Source: a bacterium (lineage in GTDB: Bacteria; Verrucomicrobiota; Kiritimatiellia; RFP12; UBA1067). Taken from it: a stretch of 37,399 bases of DNA. The notes beneath the pieces are model-generated. The model saw nothing but the letters and a program-made list of their open reading frames with translations, searched no databases and had not been told where the DNA came from. Shown piece after piece: positions 7,958-15,759 of this stretch. Each line of letters opens with the position of its first letter. Positions within the stretch are counted from its first letter, which is position 1. Position numbers and translations under genes: made by a program. The DNA lies in contig JAUNMP010000023.1 in the NCBI GenBank assembly GCA_030537465.1, positions 1 through 37,399 of the forward strand, in the 5' to 3' direction.

Positions 7958-9493
7958 ATGCTGGTAAAAGTACTACTCACGCTTCTCTTCCTCCTCGTTA
8001 TGGTCGGGGTTGGAGTCTACAGTCGCAAGCACTCGCGCTCGGTTGACGGGTTTGTGCTCGGGGGACGTAATGTTGGTCCCTGGTTGACGGCGTTCGCGTA
8101 TGGCACAAGCTACTTTTCCGCCGTGGTGTTCGTGGGGTATGCCGGCCAGTTCGGTTGGAAGTACGGTCTCTCCTCCACCTGGATCGGCATTGGCAACGCC
8201 GTCATTGGGTCGATGTTGGCGTGGATGGTGCTGGCGCGGCGGACACGCCTGATGACGCAGCACATCGAGAGCCGCACCATGCCGGATTTCTTTGGCTCGC
8301 GTTTTGACAGCGAGGGACTTCGCGTCGTCGCCTCGATCATCGCGTTCGTATTTCTGATTCCCTATACGGCCGGCGTCTATATGGGTATCTCGAAGCTGTT
8401 CGAGATGGGATTCGGTGTGCCGTATGCCTATTGTGCCTGGGCAATGGCCATTCTCACGGCCGTGTATGTGATCCTTGGCGGCTACAAGGCGACGGCCATC
8501 AACGACTTCATCCAGGGCATCATCATGCTCTTCGGCATCACGACGGTCATCGCGGTCGTGCTCAACGGCAAGGGCGGACTGTGCACGGCCGTCCAGGACC
8601 TCGGCAAGATCGCTTCGGATGCGAATCCCGCGGTGAACGGGGCCTTTGCGACCTGGTTCGGTCCGGACGCCTGGAGTCTGTTGGGCGTCGTGGTCTTGAC
8701 ATCGCTCGGGACGTGGGGGCTTCCGCAGATGGTCGGCAAGTTCTACTCCATCACCGACGAGAGTGCCATTCGTCGCGGTACGATCATTTCGACGCTTTTC
8801 GCGGTCGTCGTCGCTGGTGGCTGTTACTTCCTCGGTGGTTTTGGACGTCTCTTTCCGACTCCCACCACGCTGCTGAATGGTCGTCTGGCCTATGACTCGA
8901 TCATCCCGACGATGCTCAGTCAGAACCTGCCCGATGCCCTGATGGCACTGGTGCTGCTACTCGTTCTCTCCGCGTCGATGTCGACGCTCGCCTCGCTGGT
9001 CCTGACATCCTCTTCGACAATGACGCTTGACTTGATCTACCGTGACAAGAAGTCCGAGGACTCCGAAGTCTCGCAGGGCAAGATCAATGCCGAGGTCGCG
9101 ACGAAAATCGAACGGCGCAAAGTCGTGGTGATGCGTGTACTCATCGTCTTCTTCATCGTCATCTCGCTGATGATTGCGCTCAATCCGCCGCACTTCATCG
9201 CGCAGCTGATGGGCATTTCGTGGGGTGCGCTCGCCGGCGCGTTCCTGGCGCCGTTCATGCTGGGGCTCTACTGGAAGGGCGTTACCAAGGCCGCGGTCTG
9301 GACCTGCTACGCCTGGGGTGTTGGGTTGACGGTCGTCAACATGCTGATGGGCAACCCGATCAATCCGATCAACTGCGGCGCGCTCGCGATGATGGGCGGA
9401 TTCGTGGTGGTGGCGGTCGTGAGCCTCGTCACTCCCAAGCTGCCGACCCAGTTCGTGGACAGCATCTTCGCCTGCTACACGAAGAAGAACTGA
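7958..9493 (+). CDS. Sodium:solute symporter (SSS family)
   Basis: A 511-residue integral membrane protein with about 13 hydrophobic segments spread over the whole length, as in the SSS (SLC5-like) family. Family features include GVYSRKHSRSVDGFVLGGRNVGPW after the first helix, AFAYGTSYFSAVVFVGYAG, LGGYKATAINDFIQGIIML and LSASMSTLASLVLTSSSTMTLD. The SASMSTL segment corresponds to the Na+-binding region. Substrate is not readable; proline, pantothenate, sugars and carboxylates are all transported by relatives. Its position after pta suggests a fermentation-related carboxylate, but that is only context. A strong hairpin follows the stop. Confidence 0.92.
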   Translation: MLVKVLLTLLFLLVMVGVGVYSRKHSRSVDGFVLGGRNVGPWLTAFAYGTSYFSAVVFVGYAGQFGWKYGLSSTWIGIGNAVIGSMLAWMVLARRTRLMTQHIESRTMPDFFGSRFDSEGLRVVASIIAFVFLIPYTAGVYMGISKLFEMGFGVPYAYCAWAMAILTAVYVILGGYKATAINDFIQGIIMLFGITTVIAVVLNGKGGLCTAVQDLGKIASDANPAVNGAFATWFGPDAWSLLGVVVLTSLGTWGLPQMVGKFYSITDESAIRRGTIISTLFAVVVAGGCYFLGGFGRLFPTPTTLLNGRLAYDSIIPTMLSQNLPDALMALVLLLVLSASMSTLASLVLTSSSTMTLDLIYRDKKSEDSEVSQGKINAEVATKIERRKVVVMRVLIVFFIVISLMIALNPPHFIAQLMGISWGALAGAFLAPFMLGLYWKGVTKAAVWTCYAWGVGLTVVNMLMGNPINPINCGALAMMGGFVVVAVVSLVTPKLPTQFVDSIFACYTKKN

Positions 9494-9519
9494 TTCCCGA
9501 CACAGGTCCAAAGAAACAA

Positions 9520-9545
9520 GCCGCACGGGAGTAATCTCGTGCGGC
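9520..9545. terminator. Bidirectional terminator between convergent genes
   Basis: An 11-bp stem (GCCGCACGGGA pairing with TCTCGTGCGGC, one G-U pair) closes a GTAA loop. On the minus strand it is followed by TTGTTTCTTT, a good U-tract for the operon ending at 9573. On the plus strand the tail is CTCCATTTCTATTT, ending the symporter transcript. Confidence 0.85.
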
Positions 9546-9572
9546 GCTCCATTTCTATTTCAGGTGTTGGAA

Positions 9573-9839
9573 TCAAGGACGGGAATCAATCCAGCGCCAG
9601 AAACGGTACATCGCGTAGCCCCAGAGGCCGAAGAGAACGTAATAGACCCATCGGGGGCAATTGTCCGTGATGCCTTTGACGGAAAAGTACTTCTCCCATC
9701 CGGGGATATCTGTGTAGTAGTACTGTCCACAGCCGAAATCGAGACCGGGCAGCAGACCATATTGGCCACAGATGAGGTAGGTCGCGGCGAGAACCGCCGC
9801 GACCATGATTGTTCCGATGATGAGGGGTGCGATCTTCAT
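9573..9839 (-). CDS. Small membrane protein of the sulfite/sulfate exporter operon
   Basis: An 88-residue protein with two hydrophobic helices, about residues 4-22 (IAPLIIGTIMVAAVLAATY) and 64-80 (RWVYYVLFGLWGYAMYR). Between them is a soluble loop with CGQY twice, DIPGWEKYF and a third cysteine at C61. Its ATG overlaps the stop of the upstream transporter gene (TGATG), so it is very likely translated with it. I do not recognise a family. Topology and coupling suggest an accessory subunit or a membrane adaptor of the exporter; three cysteines between the helices could be relevant to a redox or sulfur function, which is inference only. Confidence 0.75.
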   Translation of the reverse strand: MKIAPLIIGTIMVAAVLAATYLICGQYGLLPGLDFGCGQYYYTDIPGWEKYFSVKGITDNCPRWVYYVLFGLWGYAMYRFWRWIDSRP

Positions 9840-11236
9840 CACGAGGCGATCTGGGGAACCGGGAAGATGACCCCGGAGAGGAGCAGCCAGACGACCGCGA
9901 AAGTGAGGATCAGATTGAAGATCTGTCCAACGATGTAGAGGTGGAAGGGCTTGCCGCCCTGAACCTGTCCGCAGAGCTCCTTGAAGTTCGTCTCGAGGCC
10001 GATTGAGGTGAAAGCAAGCGCGAACGCCCAGTTCTGGAACTCCTTGAGGCACTTGATGACGCCATTCGTGGCGTCCACACCGAATGTTGGTTGCATCACG
10101 AAGGAGAAGATCATCGAAGCGGCGATGAAGCCGAGGATGAACTTCGGGAAGCGCTGCCAGATCTCGCCAATGCCGACCTTCTGTCCCTCCGCGGCGGGGG
10201 CACGATCCACCTTCGTCGTGAAGAAGATGGCGATGCCGAGGGCGACGAAGCCGATGAGGATGTTCTGGATCATCTTGACGAGGGCGGCGACCTGTCCACC
10301 GACGTCGCCGAGCGCCTGACCAGCCAGTACGACCGCGCCGGTCGAGTCGACTGTGCCGCCGATCCACGCACCGCCGATCATCGGGTCGATGTGGATGGCT
10401 TTGATGAAGAAGGGCATGCCGACCATCATGAGGACGGTGAAGATCAGGGATGTGCCCACAGCGAACGCGAGGTCGGTCTTCTTCGCCTTCGCGGCCGCGG
10501 CCGCGGCGATTGCGGCGGAGGTGCCACAGACCGACGTCGCAGCGGCGATTGTGATGACGAGCGGGTTGTTCTTGATCTTCAGCAACTTCGTTCCGTACCA
10601 CCACATGAACACGATGACGATCGGCGTGACGCCCCAGGCGATGCCCAGGCCGTAGAGACCGAACTTCTGGATGTTCGAGAACAGCACCTGTGCGCCGAGG
10701 ATGACGAGACCTGTCTTGATGTAGAACTCGGTTCTGAGGGCTGGCTTAAGCCATTCGGGCGTCTTGACGGTGTTGCTGATCGCGAGGCCGAGGAGCAGGG
10801 CCCAGAACGCGTACTCAAGGTAGTGCTTGAACGTCGCCTCCGCGGAAAGGACACGCACCACGGAGACGAGCGCGAACATCCCCACGAACGCGAGCAGGAA
10901 CTTCAGCGGCTTTTTACCCTCGCAGAGATTGCCGACCGTGAAGAGGAGGGCAAAGGCCGCGAAGGTGATGGCCAACTTGATGCCGAGTGCCGTGCTGAAG
11001 ATGCCAAGGAATCCCTTGGCCTTCGCGGGATCGGTGAACTCGGAGGCGGTGAAGCCCCAGCTCGCGAACTTGGCACCGGAGAACTCGAAGGTTCCCGAGA
11101 GCGAGCCGACGGCGGCAACGGCGATGATGATGAAGGCGATCCAGATGGAGAGCCAGTCCTCCTTCTTCCAAAGATCGCTGATTTTGAACTTGTCTGCGAC
11201 GACGACGTCGTTGGTGTCCTTGGGTGAAGTACTCAT
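9839..11236 (-). CDS. Putative sulfate/sulfite exporter, YeiH family
   Basis: A 465-residue polytopic membrane protein of the YeiH (conserved hypothetical 698) family. Signatures are LEYAFWALLLGLAISNTV, LKPALRTEFYIKTGLVILGAQ (quoted only in part below the family length), TSVCGTSAAIAAAAAAK with its conserved cysteine, and the late TSIGLETNFKEL. It is longer than E. coli YeiH (about 350) because of an N-terminal extension and an extra hydrophobic segment around residues 30-110. The family is annotated as a putative sulfate exporter. It lies 21 bp downstream of a sulfite/nitrite reductase gene and within reach of a LysR regulator, the same association as YeiE with yeiH in enterobacteria. It probably relieves sulfite or sulfate build-up. 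Confidence 0.9.
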   Translation of the reverse strand: MSTSPKDTNDVVVADKFKISDLWKKEDWLSIWIAFIIIAVAAVGSLSGTFEFSGAKFASWGFTASEFTDPAKAKGFLGIFSTALGIKLAITFAAFALLFTVGNLCEGKKPLKFLLAFVGMFALVSVVRVLSAEATFKHYLEYAFWALLLGLAISNTVKTPEWLKPALRTEFYIKTGLVILGAQVLFSNIQKFGLYGLGIAWGVTPIVIVFMWWYGTKLLKIKNNPLVITIAAATSVCGTSAAIAAAAAAKAKKTDLAFAVGTSLIFTVLMMVGMPFFIKAIHIDPMIGGAWIGGTVDSTGAVVLAGQALGDVGGQVAALVKMIQNILIGFVALGIAIFFTTKVDRAPAAEGQKVGIGEIWQRFPKFILGFIAASMIFSFVMQPTFGVDATNGVIKCLKEFQNWAFALAFTSIGLETNFKELCGQVQGGKPFHLYIVGQIFNLILTFAVVWLLLSGVIFPVPQIAS

Positions 11237-11257
11237 GGATGATTGTGCCCTTGGAAG

Positions 11258-12760
11258 TTAGATCGAGGAGAGAATCTGCTGTTCGAGGAACGCGGGGAAG
11301 TCCGTGACGGCGACCGGCGGGATGGATACATCGGCGGTGCCGAGGCTGGGGGGATTCGTCGAACCGGGCGTGAAGGTCGTCTCGGCGTCCACGCCGTCCA
11401 GCTTGCGGCCAGCAAAGCCGAACTTCGCGAGCGGTTGGTTCGTACAGGAGTTCGGGCAGCCGCTGATGCGCACGTCGTTGAGAAGGGCCTTGGCGACGGC
11501 GAGCTTCTGGGCCGTATCGGCGGGCTGGTACTTGGCGTCGAAATATTCAGCGACGGCACGGCCGACAGCCGGAGAATCGGTGACCCCGCTCTTGCAGACC
11601 ATGCAGCCGATGCAGGTGCGGATATTGCCGACGAAGCTCTTCGCCACATAGTCGCGGCCTAGGACGGCGAGCGTGTTGTAGACGCCTGCAAGCTGGTTCG
11701 CCGGAACGACGAGGCCAAGATCAAGCGTTGAGAGAATGTCGAAACGAGTCGCGCCGAAGGGCGTCATCGCCGCGGCGAAGGCGTCCAATTCGTCCGCCGT
11801 GAAGTTACCGAACGGCACGAAGACGCGCACGGCGACGAGGCCGTTGGCGAGCGGGGCCACGGCGAGTTCCTTCCAGGTCTCGAAACCGGCAGAGGGAGCG
11901 GCGTTCACCGGGAAGCTCGTGGCCGGCGTTGGGGCAATCTCGGCGGCACGGGTCTGGGGTGCGTCCGCTGGGGCCTTTGCGAGATATTCGTGGAAGAGCT
12001 TGACGAGCCCCTCGTCGCCGAGATCCTCGCGCAGGAAACGGATGCGTGCATGCGCACGGTTGGTGCGACAGCCCTTGTCGTTGAAGAGAGCGGTGACGGC
12101 CATGGCGACGCGGATGCAGTCCGTGACGGGGAGGGCATCGAACAGCTTGAGGCCGAGCCGGGGCTTGAAGCCGATGCCGCCGCCGAGATAGGTCTCGAAG
12201 ACGCGCTGGCCGTCGACGACCTTGGCGAGGAACCCGAGGTCGTTCGACTGGGCGATGTAGGCGTCGGCCGGACGGTCCGCGAAGCCGATTTTCAGCTTGC
12301 GGGGGAGTCCGTAGGCGAGGTCGAAGGCGTAGAAGGCGTCGGAAAGAGCCTTTGCGTACGGAACGACGTCAAAAACAGAATCTTCGTGAAGACCCGAATA
12401 GGCGCTCACGAGCGTATTGCGGAAGGTGTCGCCGCCGCCGCCGCGGAAGCGGAAGCCGACAGACTCACAGGCCGCGAGCGCGGTGGTGACCTGAGCGGCA
12501 GGAACACCGTGGAGCTGAATGTCCTGGCGTGTGGTCAGGTGGGCGTAGTCGCCGCCGTGGGTCCTGAGGATGTTCGCGGCGTTGCGGAGATCGTCCGTCG
12601 TGATGTGTCCGCCCACGCGGCGCACGCGCATCATGGTCTTGTCATCGCGTTGCTGATAGATGCCGAAGCCTGCGGATTGTCCCTTGAGCGCCTTGGCGTC
12701 GATGGTGCCGGCGACGTAGTCCGTCCACGCCGCCACAAGATTCTTCTGGAAGTCCTGCAT
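11258..12760 (-). CDS. Sulfite/nitrite reductase (siroheme, 4Fe-4S)
   Basis: A 500-residue protein of the nitrite/sulfite reductase family with duplicated halves. RVRRVGGHITTDDL and HLTTRQDIQLHGV are the substrate- and siroheme-side motifs of the first half. The cluster and siroheme cysteines are in RTCIGCMVC and RISGCPNSCTN, near residues 385-390 and 434-438. The usual histidine after GCPNSC is replaced (TNQP). It reduces sulfite to sulfide or nitrite to ammonia by six electrons, probably from ferredoxin, since no flavin domain is fused. The start has AGGAG 9 bp upstream. The adjoining sulfate/sulfite exporter and YeiE-like regulator argue for sulfite. It is the first gene of a three-gene minus-strand operon. 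Confidence 0.92.
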   Translation of the reverse strand: MQDFQKNLVAAWTDYVAGTIDAKALKGQSAGFGIYQQRDDKTMMRVRRVGGHITTDDLRNAANILRTHGGDYAHLTTRQDIQLHGVPAAQVTTALAACESVGFRFRGGGGDTFRNTLVSAYSGLHEDSVFDVVPYAKALSDAFYAFDLAYGLPRKLKIGFADRPADAYIAQSNDLGFLAKVVDGQRVFETYLGGGIGFKPRLGLKLFDALPVTDCIRVAMAVTALFNDKGCRTNRAHARIRFLREDLGDEGLVKLFHEYLAKAPADAPQTRAAEIAPTPATSFPVNAAPSAGFETWKELAVAPLANGLVAVRVFVPFGNFTADELDAFAAAMTPFGATRFDILSTLDLGLVVPANQLAGVYNTLAVLGRDYVAKSFVGNIRTCIGCMVCKSGVTDSPAVGRAVAEYFDAKYQPADTAQKLAVAKALLNDVRISGCPNSCTNQPLAKFGFAGRKLDGVDAETTFTPGSTNPPSLGTADVSIPPVAVTDFPAFLEQQILSSI

Positions 12761-12791
12761 GTCTATTCGTCTCCTGTTTTGCGAATGCGTC

Positions 12792-12833
12792 TTGATTCTA
12801 CCATTTTGCAGGCGTATAATACAATCGTATCAT
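12792..12833. promoter_or_regulatory. Overlapping divergent promoters with LysR-type operator
   Basis: Plus strand: TTGATT (12792-12797), 17 bp, TATAAT (12815-12820) drives the regulator gene. Minus strand: TTGTAT (12824-12819), 18 bp, TAGAAT (12800-12795), preceded by TGG as an extended -10, drives the reductase operon. The imperfect inverted repeat ATAATAC-N4-GTATCAT (12816-12833) covers the minus -35 box and the plus -10/start. This is the classic layout for LysR autorepression and divergent activation. Confidence 0.7.
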
Positions 12834-12861
12834 TTTCTAAAATCGATAACGGAATGTTATT

Positions 12862-13680
12862 ATGTTCACTATGCGTCATCTTCAGGTGTTTCTCGCGGTC
12901 GTCGATGCAGGTTGCTCGGTGTCGGGAGCAGCTGAAAGGCTTCATGTCGCGCAACCGGCGGTCAGCAAGACTTTGGCCGATTTGGATGCACATTTCGGCA
13001 CGGTTCTCTTTGAGCGGTTGAATCGACGGCTGCGTCTGTCTGAGGCGGGGAAGCGTCTTGTCGTCGAGGCACGTCAGCTGGTTGATTCGTTTATGCTACT
13101 TGACCATGGCATGCGCCTGGGAGCGGATCGGCTTCCTCTCCGCGTGGGAGCGACGCATACGGTCGGGGCCGTCTATCTACCGGGACTGCTGGCCCGTCGC
13201 GAGGCGGGGACGTGTCCCCTGGAGGTCCAGGTTTGTAACACCTTGCAGATCGAGCATGGCATTCTCGACAGCTCCCTCGATGTCGGGGTGGTTGAAGGGG
13301 CCATCTCTTCGGCAGATATCCGCCAATTGATTGTGGCCAACGACGAGGTGATTGCCGTGGCGGCGCCGAATCTGAAGTCATCTGACGTGTTGATCGTGCG
13401 CGAACCTGGATCTGGCACGCGGGATGCTGCATTACAGCACTTCGCAAAGCCCGGATGCCGACTCTGGTCCATTGCCAGTTCAGCCGCCATGGTGGCGCTT
13501 GCGGAGGCGGGACAGGGCATTGCCGTTCTTTCTGGACAACTCGTGGCCCGAGAACTCGCGGAGGGGGCGCTGGTGCGCTATGGTACGACGGGATATCGGC
13601 GGACGTTTCGTCTTGTCTACCACAAGGACAAATTCATTGACTCCAGGATGAAGGCCTTTCTCCAGATGTTCGAAGTATGA
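12862..13680 (+). CDS. LysR-family transcriptional regulator
   Basis: A 272-residue LysR-type regulator. The N-terminal winged helix-turn-helix is clear: HLQVFLAVVDAGCSVSGAAE, then LHVAQPAVSKTLADLD and FERLNRRLRLSEAGK (residues 5-63). The rest is the two-lobed effector domain. It is divergent from the sulfite reductase/exporter operon with a shared 101-bp control region, so that operon is the most likely target and a sulfur compound the likely effector, as for CysB or YeiE. The start could be ATG 12862 or ATG 12871; both keep the DNA-binding domain. It is slightly shorter than the usual 290-310 residues. Confidence 0.92.
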   Translation: MFTMRHLQVFLAVVDAGCSVSGAAERLHVAQPAVSKTLADLDAHFGTVLFERLNRRLRLSEAGKRLVVEARQLVDSFMLLDHGMRLGADRLPLRVGATHTVGAVYLPGLLARREAGTCPLEVQVCNTLQIEHGILDSSLDVGVVEGAISSADIRQLIVANDEVIAVAAPNLKSSDVLIVREPGSGTRDAALQHFAKPGCRLWSIASSAAMVALAEAGQGIAVLSGQLVARELAEGALVRYGTTGYRRTFRLVYHKDKFIDSRMKAFLQMFEV

Positions 13681-13697
13681 AATCATCCAGGTGCATC

Positions 13698-13726
13698 TTG
13701 TGGAATGGGGGGTTCTTTGATAGAAT
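13698..13726 (+). promoter_or_regulatory. fabH promoter
   Basis: TTGTGG (13698-13703), 17 bp and TAGAAT (13721-13726), with TGA directly before the hexamer as an extended -10. The predicted 5' UTR is about 70 nt and contains a small hairpin, GTCCG-TTCGGT-CGGAC (13752-13767). I see no FapR-like site. Confidence 0.65.
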
Positions 13727-13801
13727 TGTACCCATCCCCGAGGAGTATGAAGTCCGTTCGGTCGGACGGTGGTCTGTTTTGAGAAGGGATTGAGAGCAAA
13801 A

Positions 13802-14815
13802 ATGGTAGCAGTTAGAATTGCAGGGTTGGGTTCCTATTTGCCGGAGCGCGTTGTCACGAATGCCGAGATTGCGCCGCAAATTGATTCAACGCCTGAGTGG
13901 ATTGTTTCGCATACGGGCATTGAGAACCGTCACGTGGCGGCACCGGACGAAATGGCCTCCACGTTGGGAGCGAAGGCGGCTGAGCGTGCTTTGGCCAATG
14001 CCGGAGTGAAGCCCGAGGAAATCGACTTGATCATTCTCGCCACGACGACCCCCGATTATGTGGGGTGCCCATCGACGGCCTGTCTCGTCCAGAAGCAGAT
14101 TGGCTGCGTCAATGCCGCGGCCTTCGATCTGGCCGCGGCCTGTTCGGGTTTCGTCTATGGACTTGAGATGGCAAAGAGCCATCTTCTCTGCCATCCTGGG
14201 CAGAAGAAGGCGCTGGTGATTGGCACGGAACTGCTCTCGCGTTCGCTTGATTGGCGGAACCGTTCCTACGCAATGCTGTTTGGTGACGGTGCCGGCGCGG
14301 CGGTCGTCGAAGTTGTCGAGACAGACGAGAACACGTTCCCTGCCCAGACAATTCTCGGTGCCGACGGAAATGGCTTCGAGTACATCATCAAGGAGGGTGG
14401 TGCTCGCAAGGGATGGACGCCTGATCCCGTGCACGATTTCACGGATACGATTCCCACGCCGTACCTTGGTATGGATGGGCATGCGGTCTTCACGTTTGCG
14501 GTCCGCAAGTTGGACGAAGTTCTCAAGACGGTGTGCGAGAAGGGGGGCGTCGAGCCCTCGTCTCTGGATCGCATTTTCGCTCATCAGGCGAACTACCGCA
14601 TCATCGAGTCCGTTGCGCGCCGCATGAAGTTGCCGATCGAGCAGTTCTACCTTTATCTCGCCGATGTCGGCAACACGTCCTCTGCCTCGATTCCGCTTTG
14701 CCTTGACAAGGCCGTGCGCGAGGGCGAGCTCAAGCCGGGCATGCGCATCGCGCTCGCTGGTTTTGGTTCGGGACTCACCTGGGCCGGTACATTGATGCAG
14801 TGGCCCTACATCTGA
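13802..14815 (+). CDS. fabH: 3-oxoacyl-ACP synthase III (FabH)
   Basis: Thiolase-fold enzyme that starts fatty-acid synthesis by condensing acyl-CoA with malonyl-ACP. The 337-residue protein has the full catalytic triad in family context: C114 in AAACSGFVYG, H261 in FAHQANYRI and N291 in DVGNTSSASIP. TGIENRHVA and FGDGAGAAVVE are also typical. I chose ATG 13802, with GAGAAGGGA upstream; an earlier in-frame start would add residues that do not belong to the fold. The gene stands alone with its own promoter and ends against a hairpin shared with rex. No other fab gene is near, so housekeeping FabH is likely but a specialised KAS III is possible. Confidence 0.94.
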   Translation: MVAVRIAGLGSYLPERVVTNAEIAPQIDSTPEWIVSHTGIENRHVAAPDEMASTLGAKAAERALANAGVKPEEIDLIILATTTPDYVGCPSTACLVQKQIGCVNAAAFDLAAACSGFVYGLEMAKSHLLCHPGQKKALVIGTELLSRSLDWRNRSYAMLFGDGAGAAVVEVVETDENTFPAQTILGADGNGFEYIIKEGGARKGWTPDPVHDFTDTIPTPYLGMDGHAVFTFAVRKLDEVLKTVCEKGGVEPSSLDRIFAHQANYRIIESVARRMKLPIEQFYLYLADVGNTSSASIPLCLDKAVREGELKPGMRIALAGFGSGLTWAGTLMQWPYI

Positions 14816-14819
14816 GGAT

Positions 14820-14868
14820 GTTCAAAGTTAAAAGTTCAAGGTTCCGAGTTCCGGGATCTGAGAACTTG
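14820..14868 (+). repeat. Heptamer-phased array, GTTC core
   Basis: Starting 5 bp after the fabH stop, seven consecutive 7-bp units read GTTCAAA, GTTAAAA, GTTCAAG, GTTCCGA, GTTCCGG, GATCTGA, GAACTTG. The first positions (GTTC) are conserved, the rest drift. Its complement recurs at 14915-14949 on the other side of a hairpin. Confidence 0.75.
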
Positions 14869-14884
14869 ATGATGGAAAGTACTT

Positions 14885-14914
14885 AGCCCCCGTGGATTTG
14901 GATCCATGGGGGCT
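14885..14914. terminator. Bidirectional terminator between fabH and rex
   Basis: AGCCCCCGTGGAT and ATCCATGGGGGCT form a 13-bp stem with one G-U pair and a TTGG loop. It lies between the convergent fabH and rex genes, with AAGTACTT on one side and GAACTTTGAACTTT on the other. The flanking tails are only moderately T-rich. Confidence 0.75.
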
Positions 14915-14949
14915 GAACTTTGAACTTTGAACCTGGAACTTTGAACTCG
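14915..14949 (+). repeat. Heptamer-phased array, GAACTTT core
   Basis: Five consecutive 7-bp units: GAACTTT, GAACTTT, GAACCTG, GAACTTT, GAACTCG. The core is the reverse complement of the GTTC array on the other side of the hairpin, so the two can extend the stem into a long imperfect duplex. It ends 3 bp before the rex stop codon. Confidence 0.8.
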
Positions 14950-14952
14950 TGC

Positions 14953-15594
14953 CTACGCACGCGTGATCGCATGCGAGAGGACTGCAAGGGATTCTGCCAG
15001 GTCGACATTCTGGACGATGACGTCTTCGGGGACTTCGAGCTGTTCGGTGGTGAAGTTCCAAATGCCGGTGATGCCGGCCTCGACCATTGCCGAGGCACAG
15101 GTTTGGGCGGCGGCGCGTGGAACAGTGAGAATGCCGAGCCTGATTTGAAGGCGCTTCACGAGTGCGGGGAGATCCTTCATTGAGCGGACCATGACGCCGT
15201 GGATTTCTTTCTGAATCTTCTCGGGATCGGCATCGAAGGCGACTGAAATCGAAAGATTGTGCTCGGCGAAGCCACGGTAGCCGAGGAGGGCTTGTCCAAG
15301 GGAGCCTGTTCCCACGAGTATGGCGTCTGTGGCATTGTCCCAGCCGAGAGCATGGACGACGGCTTCTTCCAGTTTCTTTGCGGGATATCCGCAACGGGGC
15401 TTTCCGGGAACGCCCGCCATGGCGAGGTCTTTACGGGTAAGGACCTGGTCCAGCCCAAGCTTCTCCGCCAGCACGGCGCTTGAGACATGCTGCTCGCCAC
15501 GCTGGATCATCGCCCGGATCTCGCGCAGATAGGCGGGATAGCGGCGAATCGTGGGGAGCGGCAGGGGCTCCATGGAATCATCTTCTAGTCTCAT
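14953..15594 (-). CDS. rex: Redox-sensing transcriptional repressor Rex
   Basis: A 213-residue Rex protein. The N-terminal winged-helix domain (TIRRYPAYLREI, SSAVLAEKLGLDQVLTRKDL, PGKPRCGYPAKKL) is followed by a Rossmann domain with VGTGSLGQALLGY near residue 93, which binds NADH/NAD+, and VAFDADPEK. Rex releases DNA when NADH rises and typically controls adhE, hydrogenase and butyrate genes. Here it is divergent from adhE. The start has an extended -10 (TGCTACACT) ending only 7 bp upstream and no Shine-Dalgarno, so the mRNA is probably leaderless. CRGYPxK-type residues typical of the hinge are present as CGYPAKK. Confidence 0.93.
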   Translation of the reverse strand: MRLEDDSMEPLPLPTIRRYPAYLREIRAMIQRGEQHVSSAVLAEKLGLDQVLTRKDLAMAGVPGKPRCGYPAKKLEEAVVHALGWDNATDAILVGTGSLGQALLGYRGFAEHNLSISVAFDADPEKIQKEIHGVMVRSMKDLPALVKRLQIRLGILTVPRAAAQTCASAMVEAGITGIWNFTTEQLEVPEDVIVQNVDLAESLAVLSHAITRA

Positions 15595-15601
15595 GAGAAC
15601 T

Positions 15602-15610
15602 AGTGTAGCA
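15602..15610 (-). promoter_or_regulatory. rex promoter, leaderless type
   Basis: On the minus strand, TGC-TACACT (15610-15602) is an extended -10 element and AGTTCTC separates it from the rex ATG. The predicted transcript would start at or within a base or two of the ATG. No -35 box is evident. Confidence 0.6.
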
Positions 15611-15646
15611 AAAAGGTCGCAGATTGGCTACAGAGATATCAATACC

Positions 15647-15663
15647 AAAATAATAAATATTTT
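15647..15663. repeat. AT-rich inverted repeat in the rex-adhE intergenic region
   Basis: AAAATA-ATAAA-TATTTT is a perfect 6-bp inverted repeat in an otherwise GC-rich genome, midway between the rex and adhE promoters. It may be a protein site or an UP-like element for adhE (12 bp upstream of its -35 box). Confidence 0.4.
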
Positions 15664-15674
15664 AATATCGGTAC

Positions 15675-15703
15675 TTGCGTACTGATTCAGTACTTGGTAT
15701 ACT
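15675..15703 (+). promoter_or_regulatory. adhE promoter with embedded palindrome (candidate Rex operator)
   Basis: TTGCGT (15675-15680), 17-bp spacer, TATACT (15698-15703), with TGG before the -10 as an extended element. GTACTGA-T-TCAGTAC (15679-15693) is a perfect 7-bp palindrome filling the spacer and touching the -35 box. GTACTTG occurs as a direct repeat at 15671 and 15690. Its position next to rex makes Rex the obvious candidate, although the sequence is unlike the TTGTGAA/TTCACAA sites known in Firmicutes. Confidence 0.7.
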
Positions 15704-15759
15704 GTCCCGCGTCATCCCAAGGAAGGGATGTGAACATCAGGTAAAGGAAGGACAAGCAG

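Noticed and set aside
10091..11227. 378-codon plus-strand frame opposite the YeiH-type exporter
   Set aside because: The translation is highly charged (Glu, Asp, Arg, Gly) with no motif; the minus-strand membrane protein is convincing.
13747..13782. 11-codon frame in the fabH leader
   Set aside because: The GAGGAG sequence is only 1 bp from its ATG, too close to act as a ribosome-binding site, and the peptide has no notable features.
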